From NCBI RefSeq assembly GCF_014836635.1, contig NZ_JACSQL010000008.1:1-64000 (forward strand): 64,000 bases of DNA. The letters run 5' to 3'. Below are positions 8,004 through 16,422 of the stretch, piece by piece. This DNA is from Paenibacillus gallinarum. GTDB lineage: Bacteria > Bacillota > Bacilli > Paenibacillales > Paenibacillaceae. The notes beneath the pieces are model-generated. The model was not told the origin of the DNA. It saw nothing but the letters and a program-made list of their open reading frames with translations, and ran no database searches. The position numbers and the translations under genes are program-made. The stretch's first letter is position 1; each line of letters starts with the position of its first letter.

Positions 8004-8876
8004 TTAGGAAGACATCGTCATACCGCCGTTTACATGGATACACTGACCGGTCATGTAAGAACCTTCGTCAGAAGCAAGCAGAACGTAGGCTCCTACGTGT
8101 TCAGCAGGTTGTCCCGGACGACCCATAGGTACATTTTGACCAAAACTTTCTACCATGTCTTCGTCCATAGTAGAAGGAATTAGTGGAGTCCAGATTGGAC
8201 CTGGAGCTACCATGTTTACTCGAATGTTTTTCTTAGCGAGACTTTGGGCCATACTGCGGGTAAACCCAACGATGGCTCCTTTGGTTGAAGTATAGTCAAT
8301 AAATACTTGGTTCCCAACGTAAGGATTAACGGAAGTCGTGCTAATAATGGAGCTTCCTTCCTTAAGGTGTGGTACCGCATATTTAGTCATATAGAAAACG
8401 GAATAGATATTTGTTTTAAATGTTTTATCCCATTGTTCACTCGTAATGTTCTCAATTCCTTCCACTACGAACTGAATAGCAGCATTATTGACGAGGATAT
8501 CAAGTTTACCGAATTCTTCTACTGTTTTATCGACGATTTCTTTACATGTGTTCTCGTCTGACACATCGCCAGGAAGAAGCAGTGCTTTGACACCTTCTGC
8601 CTCAATATAATTTTTGGTTTCTTCTGCATCACCTTGCTCTTGATCGGAAAGATAGTTAATAGCTACGTGAGCACCTTCTTTTGCATAAGCAATGGCAACA
8701 GCACGCCCTATTCCGCTGTCTCCACCTGTAATAAGAGCCACTTTACCTTTTAATTTTTCACTGCCTTTGTAATCAAGAGGCTGAATGGGACGAGGATCCA
8801 TTTGGGATTCTACACCAGGTTGACTAGCTTGTGTTTGTTTTGGAGTTCCATTTTTTTGTTGTTCGTAAATATTCAT
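8004..8876 (-). CDS. SDR-family oxidoreductase (YhdF/YhxC-like)
   Basis: 290 residues. Short-chain dehydrogenase with a ~40-residue N-terminal extension rich in Gln/Pro, then the dinucleotide motif TGGDSGIG near residue 50, NNAA, catalytic Ser in STTSVNPY and YTSTKGA (Tyr/Lys pair), and a C-terminal GQCIHVNGG. The extension and the start [16 protein letters not shown] are typical of the YhdF/YhxC group, which in Bacillus are general-stress oxidoreductases of unknown substrate. GGAGGATGACAACTT precedes the ATG. Confidence 0.92.
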   Translation of the reverse strand: MNIYEQQKNGTPKQTQASQPGVESQMDPRPIQPLDYKGSEKLKGKVALITGGDSGIGRAVAIAYAKEGAHVAINYLSDQEQGDAEETKNYIEAEGVKALLLPGDVSDENTCKEIVDKTVEEFGKLDILVNNAAIQFVVEGIENITSEQWDKTFKTNIYSVFYMTKYAVPHLKEGSSIISTTSVNPYVGNQVFIDYTSTKGAIVGFTRSMAQSLAKKNIRVNMVAPGPIWTPLIPSTMDEDMVESFGQNVPMGRPGQPAEHVGAYVLLASDEGSYMTGQCIHVNGGMTMSS

Positions 8877-9236
8877 AAGTTGTCATCCTCCATTTAGCTA
8901 ATAGGTTGTATCGTAGAATTACCCGTCTCATTTGTTCTAAAACAGAATATTTTCAAGAAATTAATATATATACGGATGGGATTACAGGTAAAAATAATAA
9001 ACAAATGTGGTACAATAGGAAAGTTAACTTGGTCGAATTAATCGTACTTAGGAAAGTAAAATTCACTCTTGTAACGAAAGGAAGGTGGCACCCTTGTGAG
9101 TAACCACTCAAAACTTTTATTATGTTATAGAGGTTTGCAGAGGGACTGCCTTTACATTTCACAAGAAGAGCCTATATGAAATAGTAAATATACAGATACT
9201 TATATTAATTTACTGAAGGGTAAGAGGGATAACAAA
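8877..9236 (+). promoter_or_regulatory. Long leader region of prfC with extended -10 promoter
   Basis: An extended -10 element TGG-TACAAT lies at 9008-9016 with no good -35, giving a predicted leader of about 215 bases before prfC. Within it a short possible reading frame (9096-9179) is listed separately. The prfC RBS (AAGGGTAAGAGGG) is at about 9216-9228. The phrase GGTGGCACC at 9084-9092 recalls a T-box, but the remainder of a T-box is missing. Confidence 0.4.
9096..9179 (+). CDS. Possible 27-residue leader peptide upstream of prfC
   Basis: GTG start with AAAGGAAGG about 10 bases upstream; the frame runs MSNHSKLLLCYRG... to a TGA stop. It lies between a predicted promoter and the release factor 3 gene. 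The evidence is only RBS, position and open frame, so it may be chance. Confidence 0.25.
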   Translation: MSNHSKLLLCYRGLQRDCLYISQEEPI

Positions 9237-10820
9237 ATGAGTAAATCACAAGAACATGCTATACAGAAAGAAGTCGACAAACGTCGTACGTTTGCGATTA
9301 TTTCTCACCCGGATGCCGGGAAAACGACACTAACGGAAAAGCTTCTTTTATTCGGGGGTGCGATTCGTCTTGCAGGAACAGTAAAAGCGCGTAAGGCTAG
9401 TAAGCACGCGACGAGTGACTGGATGGAAATTGAAAAGCAACGGGGGATCTCTGTAACGTCTTCTGTTATGCAGTTTGATTATAATGGACACCGTATTAAC
9501 ATTCTCGACACTCCTGGTCACCAAGATTTCAGTGAAGACACGTACCGTACGCTTACTGCAGCCGATAGTGCAGTCATGCTGATTGACGTGGCTAAAGGGG
9601 TCGAGGCTCAGACGATTAAATTGTTCCAGGTCTGCGCAAAACGTGGAATCCCTATCTTTACGTTTATCAACAAATTGGACCGTGAAGGACAAAGTCCGTT
9701 TGATTTGATGGAGGAGCTGGAGAACGTACTCGGAATTCGTTCGGTACCAATGAACTGGCCAATCGGAATGGGACGGGAACTGTGCGGAGTATACGATCGG
9801 ATGAAAAATCAGGTTGAATTATTCCAAGGAGATGACCACTCCAACATCCAAGTACAAAAAGTAGACAGTTATGAAGACCCGGTAATTCGTGAGATGGCGG
9901 GTGAGTTTTTACATGAGCAGTTGAAACAGGATTTAGAGCTTCTGGATGTTGCTGGAGATCAGTTTGATTATGAGAAAGTATTAAAAGGGGAATTAACTCC
10001 GGTGTTCTTTGGCAGTGCGGTAAATAACTTTGGTGTTCAAACCTTCTTAGAGAACTTCCTCGAACTTGCACCTAAACCTGAACCGCGCCGCAGTACGCAA
10101 GGTATGGTAGAGCCGACGAATGAGAAGTTCAGCGGATACGTATTCAAAATTCAGGCGAATATGAATCCTGCTCACCGTGACCGTGTTGCATTCCTTCGGA
10201 TTGTATCAGGAAAATTCGAACGCGGAATGAGTGTACGCCATGTACGAGCAGGCAAAGAGATCAAGCTGTCTCAACCGCAACAGTTCCTCGCTCAAGATCG
10301 GGATATCGTTCAGGAAGCTTATCCTGGAGATATTATCGGTTTGTTTGATCCCGGCATTTTCCGAATTGGAGACTCTTTGAGTCAAGGCGGCAATATTGTG
10401 TTTGATGAATTGCCAACGTTCTCTCCTGAGATTTTCTCCAAAGTTACGGTTAAGAATGCCTTGAAACATAAACAGTATCAAAAAGGGATTGACCAGTTAA
10501 CTGAAGAGGGAACGATTCAGGTGTTCCGTACAGCGAGCTTCGATGAAACCATTCTTGGCGTAGTTGGACAACTGCAATTCGAAGTATTCGAACATCGGAT
10601 GAAAGCAGAGTATGGGGTAGATGTACAGTTACAGCGTATGCCGTATCAGTTTGCCCGCTGGATTATTGATGAGAAAATAGATCCAAGTAAATTCCGGATT
10701 AACTCTGTACTTGTTAAGGATAAGAAAGATAATTATGTCGTTTTATTCGAGAATGAATACGCGATGAGAACAGCAATCGATAAAAACCCGACTGCTCAAT
10801 TCCTTGAGATGGCTCCTTAA
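9237..10820 (+). CDS. prfC: Peptide chain release factor 3
   Basis: 527 residues. GTPase that removes RF1/RF2 from the ribosome after peptide release. G1 is SHPDAGKTT near residue 25, G3 is DTPGHQDFSEDTYR and G4 is NKLDRE; the RF3-specific stretch KARKASKHATSDWMEIEKQRG (split around the switch I region) is clear. EF-Tu-like domain II and the RF3 C-terminal domain follow. Length is normal for RF3. AAGAGGGATAACAAA precedes the ATG. It is monocistronic with its own terminator. Confidence 0.96.
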   Translation: MSKSQEHAIQKEVDKRRTFAIISHPDAGKTTLTEKLLLFGGAIRLAGTVKARKASKHATSDWMEIEKQRGISVTSSVMQFDYNGHRINILDTPGHQDFSEDTYRTLTAADSAVMLIDVAKGVEAQTIKLFQVCAKRGIPIFTFINKLDREGQSPFDLMEELENVLGIRSVPMNWPIGMGRELCGVYDRMKNQVELFQGDDHSNIQVQKVDSYEDPVIREMAGEFLHEQLKQDLELLDVAGDQFDYEKVLKGELTPVFFGSAVNNFGVQTFLENFLELAPKPEPRRSTQGMVEPTNEKFSGYVFKIQANMNPAHRDRVAFLRIVSGKFERGMSVRHVRAGKEIKLSQPQQFLAQDRDIVQEAYPGDIIGLFDPGIFRIGDSLSQGGNIVFDELPTFSPEIFSKVTVKNALKHKQYQKGIDQLTEEGTIQVFRTASFDETILGVVGQLQFEVFEHRMKAEYGVDVQLQRMPYQFARWIIDEKIDPSKFRINSVLVKDKKDNYVVLFENEYAMRTAIDKNPTAQFLEMAP

Positions 10821-10865
10821 ACAGCTGATTTAATTAGAAAATCAAGGTATCGAAGATTAAATAAA

Positions 10866-10910
10866 AAATCCTCCGTCCCATTAACTATGGGCCGGAGGAT
10901 TTCTTTTTTT
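10866..10910. terminator. Terminator after prfC
   Basis: Strong hairpin AAATCCTCCGTCCCAT / ATGGGCCGGAGGATTT followed by CTTTTTTT on the plus strand. The A-run on the other side may also serve sspI, which converges. Confidence 0.92.
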
Positions 10911-10935
10911 GCAGTAAAAGAAACAGATGTGGATC

Positions 10936-11169
10936 CTAGGTTAATGGCACGGGTTGAATGGTCTTTAAATGTGCTTGCGCAACTTTAACGAGTTCATCCC
11001 GTTTCTCCGCGGAGAGCTGTTTCCAGATCATTTCAAAAATAGAGCCAAGACCCGGTAATGCTGCTTCGGGACCGTCGACGGAACCTTCAATCATTTCCTT
11101 AAGTTCTTGATCGGTTTTACCGTGCACCTTGTGAACAATAGCTTGGCGCAAATCCATTACGATTGGCAT
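10936..11169 (-). CDS. sspI: Small acid-soluble spore protein I
   Basis: 77 residues. It matches the SspI family: DLRQAIVHKVHGKTDQEL, then LPGLGSIFEMIWKQ and a C-terminal KRDELVKVAQAHLK. SspI is a minor SASP made in the forespore. The first ATG is used because GGAGGGACAAGCGA is just upstream, giving four extra residues (MPIV) before the usual MDLR start. It is divergent from the RCK gene. Confidence 0.88.
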   Translation of the reverse strand: MPIVMDLRQAIVHKVHGKTDQELKEMIEGSVDGPEAALPGLGSIFEMIWKQLSAEKRDELVKVAQAHLKTIQPVPLT

Positions 11170-11234
11170 TCGCTTGTCCCTCCAAATTCAGTCTTTTCCT
11201 GCCTTTATACTGTTCCCCGCACCTCTCGCTTACA

Positions 11235-11263
11235 TTCAAGTTTTTCAGACATTGTGGTATACT
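11235..11263 (+). promoter_or_regulatory. Sigma-A promoter of the Ktr/TrkA-trmH pair
   Basis: TTCAAG, 17-base spacer, TATACT, with TGG immediately before the -10 (extended -10). It lies 37 bases before the next start codon. Confidence 0.65.
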
Positions 11264-11299
11264 ACGTAGGATGATAGCACCGCAGGAGGTATCCATATT

Positions 11300-11962
11300 A
11301 TGGCTAAGAAGCAATATGCCGTCATCGGTATGGGCCGATTCGGATCCAGTGTCGCAAACGTTCTTAGCGATATGGGTTTTGATGTGCTCGCCATTGATCG
11401 GGATGAGCAAAGAACACAAGAAATATCGAATGTAGTAACCCATGCGGTTTCTGCGGATTCTACAGATGAAGAGGCACTCAGAGCGCTTGGAATACGTAAT
11501 TTTGACGTAGTGGTTGTCTCCATCGGGGAAGATATTCAGGCCAGCATTCTGACGACGCTGATCCTTAAGGATATGGGGATAAGTACACTGGTTGTAAAAG
11601 CGAAGACAGAACTGCATGGCAAGGTGCTCGAAAAAATCGGTGCAGATAAAGTCGTTTATCCAGAAAGAGACATGGGCATGCGGGTTGCTCACCATCTGGC
11701 CTCTCCTAATATCCTAGATTACATTGAACTATCGGATGATTATAGCATTCTTGAAATGAAAGCTTCTTCAAATATTGTAGGGCAAAATTTAAAACAGCTT
11801 GATATTCGTGCACGCTATGGATGCAACGTGATTGCTATTCGGCGGGGGACGCAAATGAACATTTCTCCGTATGCAGAAGACAGCATACTTCAAGATGATG
11901 TTCTTATTATTGTAGGTCATAAAGGTAACCTCAGTAAAATGGAGCTGGCTTATTCGAAATAA
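11300..11962 (+). CDS. Potassium channel regulatory RCK protein (KtrA/KtrC type)
   Basis: 220 residues. RCK_N with a Rossmann motif (GMGRFGSSVA, then AIDRDEQR) is followed by RCK_C (about residues 135-220). Proteins of this layout form octameric rings that bind ATP/ADP or NAD(H) and gate KtrB/KtrD potassium channels. No KtrB-type membrane gene is adjacent, so it would pair in trans, as KtrC does with KtrD in B. subtilis. GGAGG precedes the ATG. It is probably co-transcribed with the methyltransferase 43 bases downstream. Confidence 0.9.
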   Translation: MAKKQYAVIGMGRFGSSVANVLSDMGFDVLAIDRDEQRTQEISNVVTHAVSADSTDEEALRALGIRNFDVVVVSIGEDIQASILTTLILKDMGISTLVVKAKTELHGKVLEKIGADKVVYPERDMGMRVAHHLASPNILDYIELSDDYSILEMKASSNIVGQNLKQLDIRARYGCNVIAIRRGTQMNISPYAEDSILQDDVLIIVGHKGNLSKMELAYSK

Positions 11963-12004
11963 GAAATAATGAATTGGTGAAAGACATAAAGAAGGGAACT
12001 AAAC

Positions 12005-12790
12005 ATGGAAATTGCTTCTGTTAACAATCCTCGTGTTAAGGATTGGGCTCAGCTTCTCGAGAAGAAGCATCGAACGAGACAAGGAAAATACATCATCGAA
12101 GGCATACATCTGGTCCAGGAGGCGCTCGAGCATCGTGCTGAGATTGAATGTATTGCTTATGATATGGATAAAGGCATTCCGAGTGAACTTAGCGGGTATG
12201 CGAATACAGCGGGTGTAGAATGGATTGGGGTATCGGCTGCTGTTATTGCTAAATGTACAGATACGGTGACACCGCAAGCGGTGTTTGCCGTTATTCGTAA
12301 AGATGATAAGCAAGCGGATGGACTACTACGTAAACCGGATAGTCTCGTTATTGTGCTGGATCGACTCCAGGATCCTGGAAATGTCGGGACGATTATCCGC
12401 AGTGCAGATGCTGCGGGGGCAGATGGTGTTATTTTGGGACGCGGAAGCGCGGATGTGTATAATCCCAAGACGATCAGGTCAACGATGGGATCGTTTTTTC
12501 ACCTTCCAGTTGTAGAAGCTGATCTTAGTGTGATTTTGCCTGAGGCAAAAGAAGCAGGTGTGACTCTCGTGAGCACTTCACTTGCTGCGGATCACTCCTG
12601 TTATTCTTATGATTTCAAAGGTTCACGCTGGATTGTGATTGGTAACGAGGGAAGCGGTGTATCCCAAGAGGTAGGCAGTCTTGTTGATGATGCTGTTATT
12701 ATCCCAAGCAAGGGGCAAGCAGAGTCACTGAATGCAGCGATGGCAGCAACCGTACTTTTGTTTGAAGCAATGCGTCAGCGCCATTTCTAA
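12005..12790 (+). CDS. TrmH/SpoU-family RNA 2'-O-methyltransferase (YsgA-like)
   Basis: 261 residues. An N-terminal substrate-binding domain (residues 1-100, LEKKHRTRQGKYIIEGIHLV) is followed by a SpoU knot domain with motifs LDRLQDPGNVGTIIRSADA, GNEGSGVS and IPSKGQAESLNAAMAA. It methylates a ribose in rRNA or tRNA; the exact site is not inferable. In many Firmicutes this gene sits before pheST, but pheS does not follow here: a terminator does. Confidence 0.93.
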   Translation: MEIASVNNPRVKDWAQLLEKKHRTRQGKYIIEGIHLVQEALEHRAEIECIAYDMDKGIPSELSGYANTAGVEWIGVSAAVIAKCTDTVTPQAVFAVIRKDDKQADGLLRKPDSLVIVLDRLQDPGNVGTIIRSADAAGADGVILGRGSADVYNPKTIRSTMGSFFHLPVVEADLSVILPEAKEAGVTLVSTSLAADHSCYSYDFKGSRWIVIGNEGSGVSQEVGSLVDDAVIIPSKGQAESLNAAMAATVLLFEAMRQRHF

Positions 12791-13114
12791 CAAATAAAAA
12801 TCAGTTAATAATATCGACTATCCTTGAGCAGCTCATGCTCTGGATAGTCTTTTTGTTATGTCCAAAATCATGAGACACAACGAGCTTAGTTACAATCGGC
12901 GAATATTTAACCTAGTCTATATTTATTTGGAACTTTTTTGACGGAGGATGCGTCTTTTATTACAAGCAGTGAGCATCTTAAGGCAGAACTAAGGACAACC
13001 ATGGTATACTATGGAGGCTGAGTTATATTTGCTGATAAATAGAGAAAAGAGCTCTGCTGTATTTTATTTATGAAAGAAAAAATCAGATGATTTACGTTAA
13101 AAAGGAGAGTCATA
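12791..13114 (+). other. Intergenic: terminator and upstream region of the DUF1002 gene
   Basis: A hairpin at 12816-12855 (GACTATCC / GGATAGTC, then TTTTTG) ends the trmH transcript. An extended -10 candidate TGG-TATACT lies at 13002-13010 without a good -35. AAGGAG before 13115 is the RBS. No further gene is visible. Confidence 0.7.
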
Positions 13115-13999
13115 ATGAACATTCTACGTAAATGGACAGCTCTTGTGCTGTCGGCGCTTCTCATTGTAGCTGTATATAGTCCTATAGCAGCTTATGCCGA
13201 CGCAGCCGAGGGTGATGTCATTATCATTCTAGGAGAAAATTTAACGAATGATCAAAAAGTAAAAGTGTTGGCTGATTTGGAAGCACCAAGTGGCGCTACA
13301 GAATTAACTGTTACTAACGAAGAGGAACATAAATATTTGGGAAGTTATTTATCTAAAGCACAAATTGGAACCAGAGCACTTAGTTCTGCCAAGATTGTGA
13401 TCGGTAAGGCAGGCAGCGGACTATCGGTAACTACAAATCATATTAACTGGGTAACGAGTGATATGTACCTTAATGCGATGATTACAGCTGGAGTTAAAGA
13501 TGCACACGTGATGATTACAGCTCCATTTGACGTATCCGGAACCGCGGCCCTTACGGGAATCATAAAAGCTTATGAAACAACGACAGATACTAAAATACCG
13601 GAAGAACAAAAACAAGTAGCGAATGAGGAAATTGTTAAAACTGCAAAACTCTCTGATTCGATTGGAGCGGAAGAAACAACGACCCTGATGACGAATATTA
13701 AAGAGCAGCTTGCAGAGAAACAGCCTCAAACAAGAGAAGCGATGCAGTCCTTAGTGGAAGATACAGCTAATAACCTGAACATTGCGATACCAGAAACTCA
13801 ATTGAATGGACTCGTAGACCTCTTCATGAACATGAAAGATGCCAATATTAACTGGGATGCGGTGGGAGAACAGTTAGACCAAGCGAAGCAGCAGTTTACT
13901 GATTTTATTGAATCGGAAACAGGACAAGGGATTATTGCCAGCATAAAAAATTTCTTCGTGGGACTTATTGATGCAATAAAAAGTTGGTTCTCATCTTAA
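13115..13999 (+). CDS. Secreted DUF1002 protein (YpuA-like)
   Basis: 294 residues with a clear Sec signal peptide (MNILRKWTALVLSALLIVAV... cleavage likely after AYADA near residue 30). The mature part fits DUF1002: EEHKYLGSYL, ALSSAKIVI, NHINWVTSDMYLNAMITAGVKDAHVMITAPF, GTAALTGIIKAYE. Function is unknown; B. subtilis YpuA belongs to the same family. The C-terminal ~40 residues end in an amphipathic, Trp-containing segment (FFVGLIDAIKSWFSS) that may touch the membrane. Confidence 0.88.
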   Translation: MNILRKWTALVLSALLIVAVYSPIAAYADAAEGDVIIILGENLTNDQKVKVLADLEAPSGATELTVTNEEEHKYLGSYLSKAQIGTRALSSAKIVIGKAGSGLSVTTNHINWVTSDMYLNAMITAGVKDAHVMITAPFDVSGTAALTGIIKAYETTTDTKIPEEQKQVANEEIVKTAKLSDSIGAEETTTLMTNIKEQLAEKQPQTREAMQSLVEDTANNLNIAIPETQLNGLVDLFMNMKDANINWDAVGEQLDQAKQQFTDFIESETGQGIIASIKNFFVGLIDAIKSWFSS

Positions 14000-14009
14000 T
14001 TATAAAATG

Positions 14010-14060
14010 CCGAAGTACGTAAAATGATCTAATCTCATTTACGTTGCTTCGGTTTTTTTT
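14010..14060 (+). terminator. Terminator after DUF1002 gene
   Basis: Hairpin CCGAAG...ACGTAAAATGA / TCATTTACGT...CTTCGG with T8. Confidence 0.9.
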
Positions 14061-14094
14061 ATGGAAATTCCGGTGAAATCATCGCAATAAACGA

Positions 14095-14143
14095 CAAAAA
14101 CCTTCCAAATTTCTCATTCACTTGGGATTGGGAGGTTCTTGTT
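14095..14143 (-). terminator. Probable terminator of the HxlR gene
   Basis: On the minus strand AACCTCCCAA pairs with TTGGAAGGTT and is followed by TTTGT. It lies about 40 bases past the stop codon. Confidence 0.5.
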
Positions 14144-14180
14144 TGAAGATGTTCCTTTGGTTTATAAATTCTTTATGCGG

Positions 14181-14507
14181 TTATAACCATTCTTTAGCCC
14201 AACGACCAACCGCATTAAGCGCTCGGGCAAGTTCGGTTCCCTTTCGAGTTAAGGAGTATTCCGTACGTACTGGCCGATCTGCAATCACATTCCGAAGGAT
14301 AATTCCTTCTTCTTCTAGTTCTTTCATTCGTTCTACGAGTACTCGCTTACTTAGATCGGGAATTAGGGCATGTATTTCACTGAATCGCTTTGGCTCTTCC
14401 ATCAAGGTGTGAATAATGGGTGCAACCCATTTTCGTCCAATGATCTGGTAAGATTGGGTCACTTTTTCACACATTTTCAAATAATTTGACATGGATTCCT
14501 GGTCCAT
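14181..14507 (-). CDS. HxlR-family transcriptional regulator
   Basis: About 108 residues using the ATG at 14507, which has GAAGGGGGC 8 bases upstream; a TTG 18 codons earlier is unlikely. The winged-helix core reads IIGRKWVAPIIHTLMEEPKRFSEIHALIPDLSKRVL (in two parts), RMKELEEEGII and EYSLTRKG, matching HxlR. Many members sense electrophiles or oxidants through a conserved N-terminal Cys; here there is one Cys (KMCEKV), placed as in redox-sensing relatives. Two similar dyads upstream are candidate operators. Confidence 0.9.
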   Translation of the reverse strand: MDQESMSNYLKMCEKVTQSYQIIGRKWVAPIIHTLMEEPKRFSEIHALIPDLSKRVLVERMKELEEEGIILRNVIADRPVRTEYSLTRKGTELARALNAVGRWAKEWL

Positions 14508-14535
14508 TGTAAAAGCCCCCTTCACGTAGGATTGT

Positions 14536-14606
14536 TTACTATAAGTAACTGTGATTTTCAATGGACTATATCACACTTTTTTTGAACGATTTATTAGTAT
14601 AAGTAA
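14536..14606. promoter_or_regulatory. Paired dyads, candidate HxlR operators
   Basis: TTACT-ATA-AGTAA (14536-14548, perfect) and TTAGT-ATA-AGTAA (14594-14606, one mismatch), 58 bases centre to centre. They flank the upstream region of the HxlR gene and fit the palindromic TACT/AGTA-type sites used by this family. They might also affect the divergent zwf. Confidence 0.5.
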
Positions 14607-14673
14607 TAGGATAGCATAGAAAGCGCTACCATAACAGGATAAAATTAATGTTCACAGATTGGACATTTTTCAT

Positions 14674-14703
14674 TGACGAATGTTGTCGGATGGGTGTATT
14701 ATG
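14674..14703 (+). promoter_or_regulatory. Sigma-A promoter of the zwf-gnd-tal cluster
   Basis: TTGACG, 18-base spacer, TATTAT. The predicted 5' leader is about 150 bases and contains a small hairpin GCTGA/TCAGC at 14752-14765. Confidence 0.6.
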
Positions 14704-14863
14704 GTTACATAATCTTAACTGGTTACATTTAATAACCTAAAAATAGAGAAAGCTGATGATTCAGCATTCTACTTTCGATGTTATGTATAGACAGAATGTG
14801 CACGTAACGTTCTTCACATGCTAATGTCGCACATTATAGAGTGAATATCAGGAGGCAATACGC

Positions 14864-16318
14864 ATGGAAGCAATGACATTTGTCCTGTTCGGGGCTACAG
14901 GCGATCTAGCCAAAAGAAAAATATATCCGGCACTTTACAATTTATATGTCGATGAGAAGATGCCAAAAGCATTTTCGGTAATCGGTCTGGGAAGAAGAGA
15001 AGTATCCGATGTTGATTTTCAAGCCCGAGTTGAGGAATCATTACATACATTCTCTCGCCGGTCGCCAGAAGATGCAGCTAAAGTTCGGGACTTTTTAGGC
15101 GCATTTCGTTATACGTCGTTAAATAATAAGAACGTAGAAGACTACAAGAAACTGTTAGAGGTTGTGGAACGCCGTGAACAAGAACTGGGTATCCCGCAGA
15201 ATCGGATGTTCTATTTGTCCGTAGCACCAGAGTTCTTCGAACCGATTGCTGAGAACATTAAAGAAAGTGGATTGGGATCAGGAAAAGGTTGGAAACGAAT
15301 GATTATTGAAAAACCTTTCGGGCATGATCTCAAATCAGCACGTCGTCTGAACGAGAAACTCAGCAATACATTTGCAGAAAATGAAATTTTCCGTATTGAC
15401 CACTTCCTTGGTAAACCTATGGTTCAAAATATGGAAGTGCTTAGTGCTACTAACCCTGTCATTCAAGCTCTATGGGGTAATCACTATGTATCGAACATTC
15501 AAATTACAGCAAGTGAAACGGTAGGGGTAGAGGAAAGAGCGGCATATTACGACCAAAGTGGTGCAGTACGTGATATGTTCCAAAATCATATGCTGCAGTT
15601 ACTCATGATGATTGCTTTACATCTACCGAAGAAATCTTCTCCAGAAGAGATTCGTTCGAAAAAGAAAAATACGGCAGAAGCACTCATTCCTCTTTTACAA
15701 GAAAAATTGAATGAGAACATTGTTCGTGCACAATATCGTGCAGGAGAGCTGCAAGGTAAACCTGTGGTGGCATATGTGGACGAACCTGGCGTTGAGTCAT
15801 CCTCTCAGAATGATACGTACTTTGCTGCACGTGTATTTCTGGATGATCCGTTCTGGAATGAAGTTCCTTTCTATATTCGTACAGGTAAACGTCTCAGCGA
15901 GAAATCCACACGGATTGTCGTTGAATTTAAACGCCCGCTCAACACGGGAATTCCTGTCGATGAAAACTTAGGCGCAAATCTGCTCATTATTGATATTGGT
16001 CCAAAAGAAGGAATTCGCATCCAATTGAATGCGAAAAGTCCGATGCACCACGATACGATTGAACCGATGGAACTCAGCTATAGTTCATCTTACGATAATG
16101 TTCCAGAAGCTTACGAGAATCTGATCTTTGATGCTTTACGTGGAGATGCAACCTTCTTTGCACATTGGGATGAAGTAGAATTGTCCTGGAAATGGGTACA
16201 GCCTATTCTAGATGCATTTACAGCTAATGAAGTACCGCTCCATTATTACGAAGCAGGTACAGAAGGCCCGAAAGCTGCAGAAGAACTTCTTGCTCAAGAT
16301 GGTAACGAGTGGCACTAA
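14864..16318 (+). CDS. zwf: Glucose-6-phosphate 1-dehydrogenase, copy 2
   Basis: 484 residues, the usual bacterial length. Motifs: FGATGDLAKRK near residue 8, EKPFGHDLKSA, RIDHFLGKPMVQN, GVEERAAYYDQSGAVRDM, IRTGKRLSEKS. All catalytic blocks are intact. It is followed by gnd and tal, so it is probably the main pentose-phosphate enzyme. It differs from the copy at 6362 throughout, including the segment after the active site (SATNPVIQALWGN against RFGNAFFEPLWNN), so the two are old paralogs, not a fresh duplication. Confidence 0.96.
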   Translation: MEAMTFVLFGATGDLAKRKIYPALYNLYVDEKMPKAFSVIGLGRREVSDVDFQARVEESLHTFSRRSPEDAAKVRDFLGAFRYTSLNNKNVEDYKKLLEVVERREQELGIPQNRMFYLSVAPEFFEPIAENIKESGLGSGKGWKRMIIEKPFGHDLKSARRLNEKLSNTFAENEIFRIDHFLGKPMVQNMEVLSATNPVIQALWGNHYVSNIQITASETVGVEERAAYYDQSGAVRDMFQNHMLQLLMMIALHLPKKSSPEEIRSKKKNTAEALIPLLQEKLNENIVRAQYRAGELQGKPVVAYVDEPGVESSSQNDTYFAARVFLDDPFWNEVPFYIRTGKRLSEKSTRIVVEFKRPLNTGIPVDENLGANLLIIDIGPKEGIRIQLNAKSPMHHDTIEPMELSYSSSYDNVPEAYENLIFDALRGDATFFAHWDEVELSWKWVQPILDAFTANEVPLHYYEAGTEGPKAAEELLAQDGNEWH

Positions 16319-16422
16319 TAATGAAAAACTGATTTTATTCGCGTTATACAGCTGACTAAAGCTGATGACATATACAGTTTCACTACATTTTAGATCGAGC
16401 ATAATTTAGGAGGCACTTGGAC

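Noticed and set aside
8906-9103. 65-codon frame in the prfC leader
   Set aside because: No RBS, odd composition, overlaps the predicted promoter.
9081-9110. T-box-like GGTGGCACC upstream of prfC
   Set aside because: No stem I, specifier loop, antiterminator or terminator around it, and RF3 is not a T-box target.
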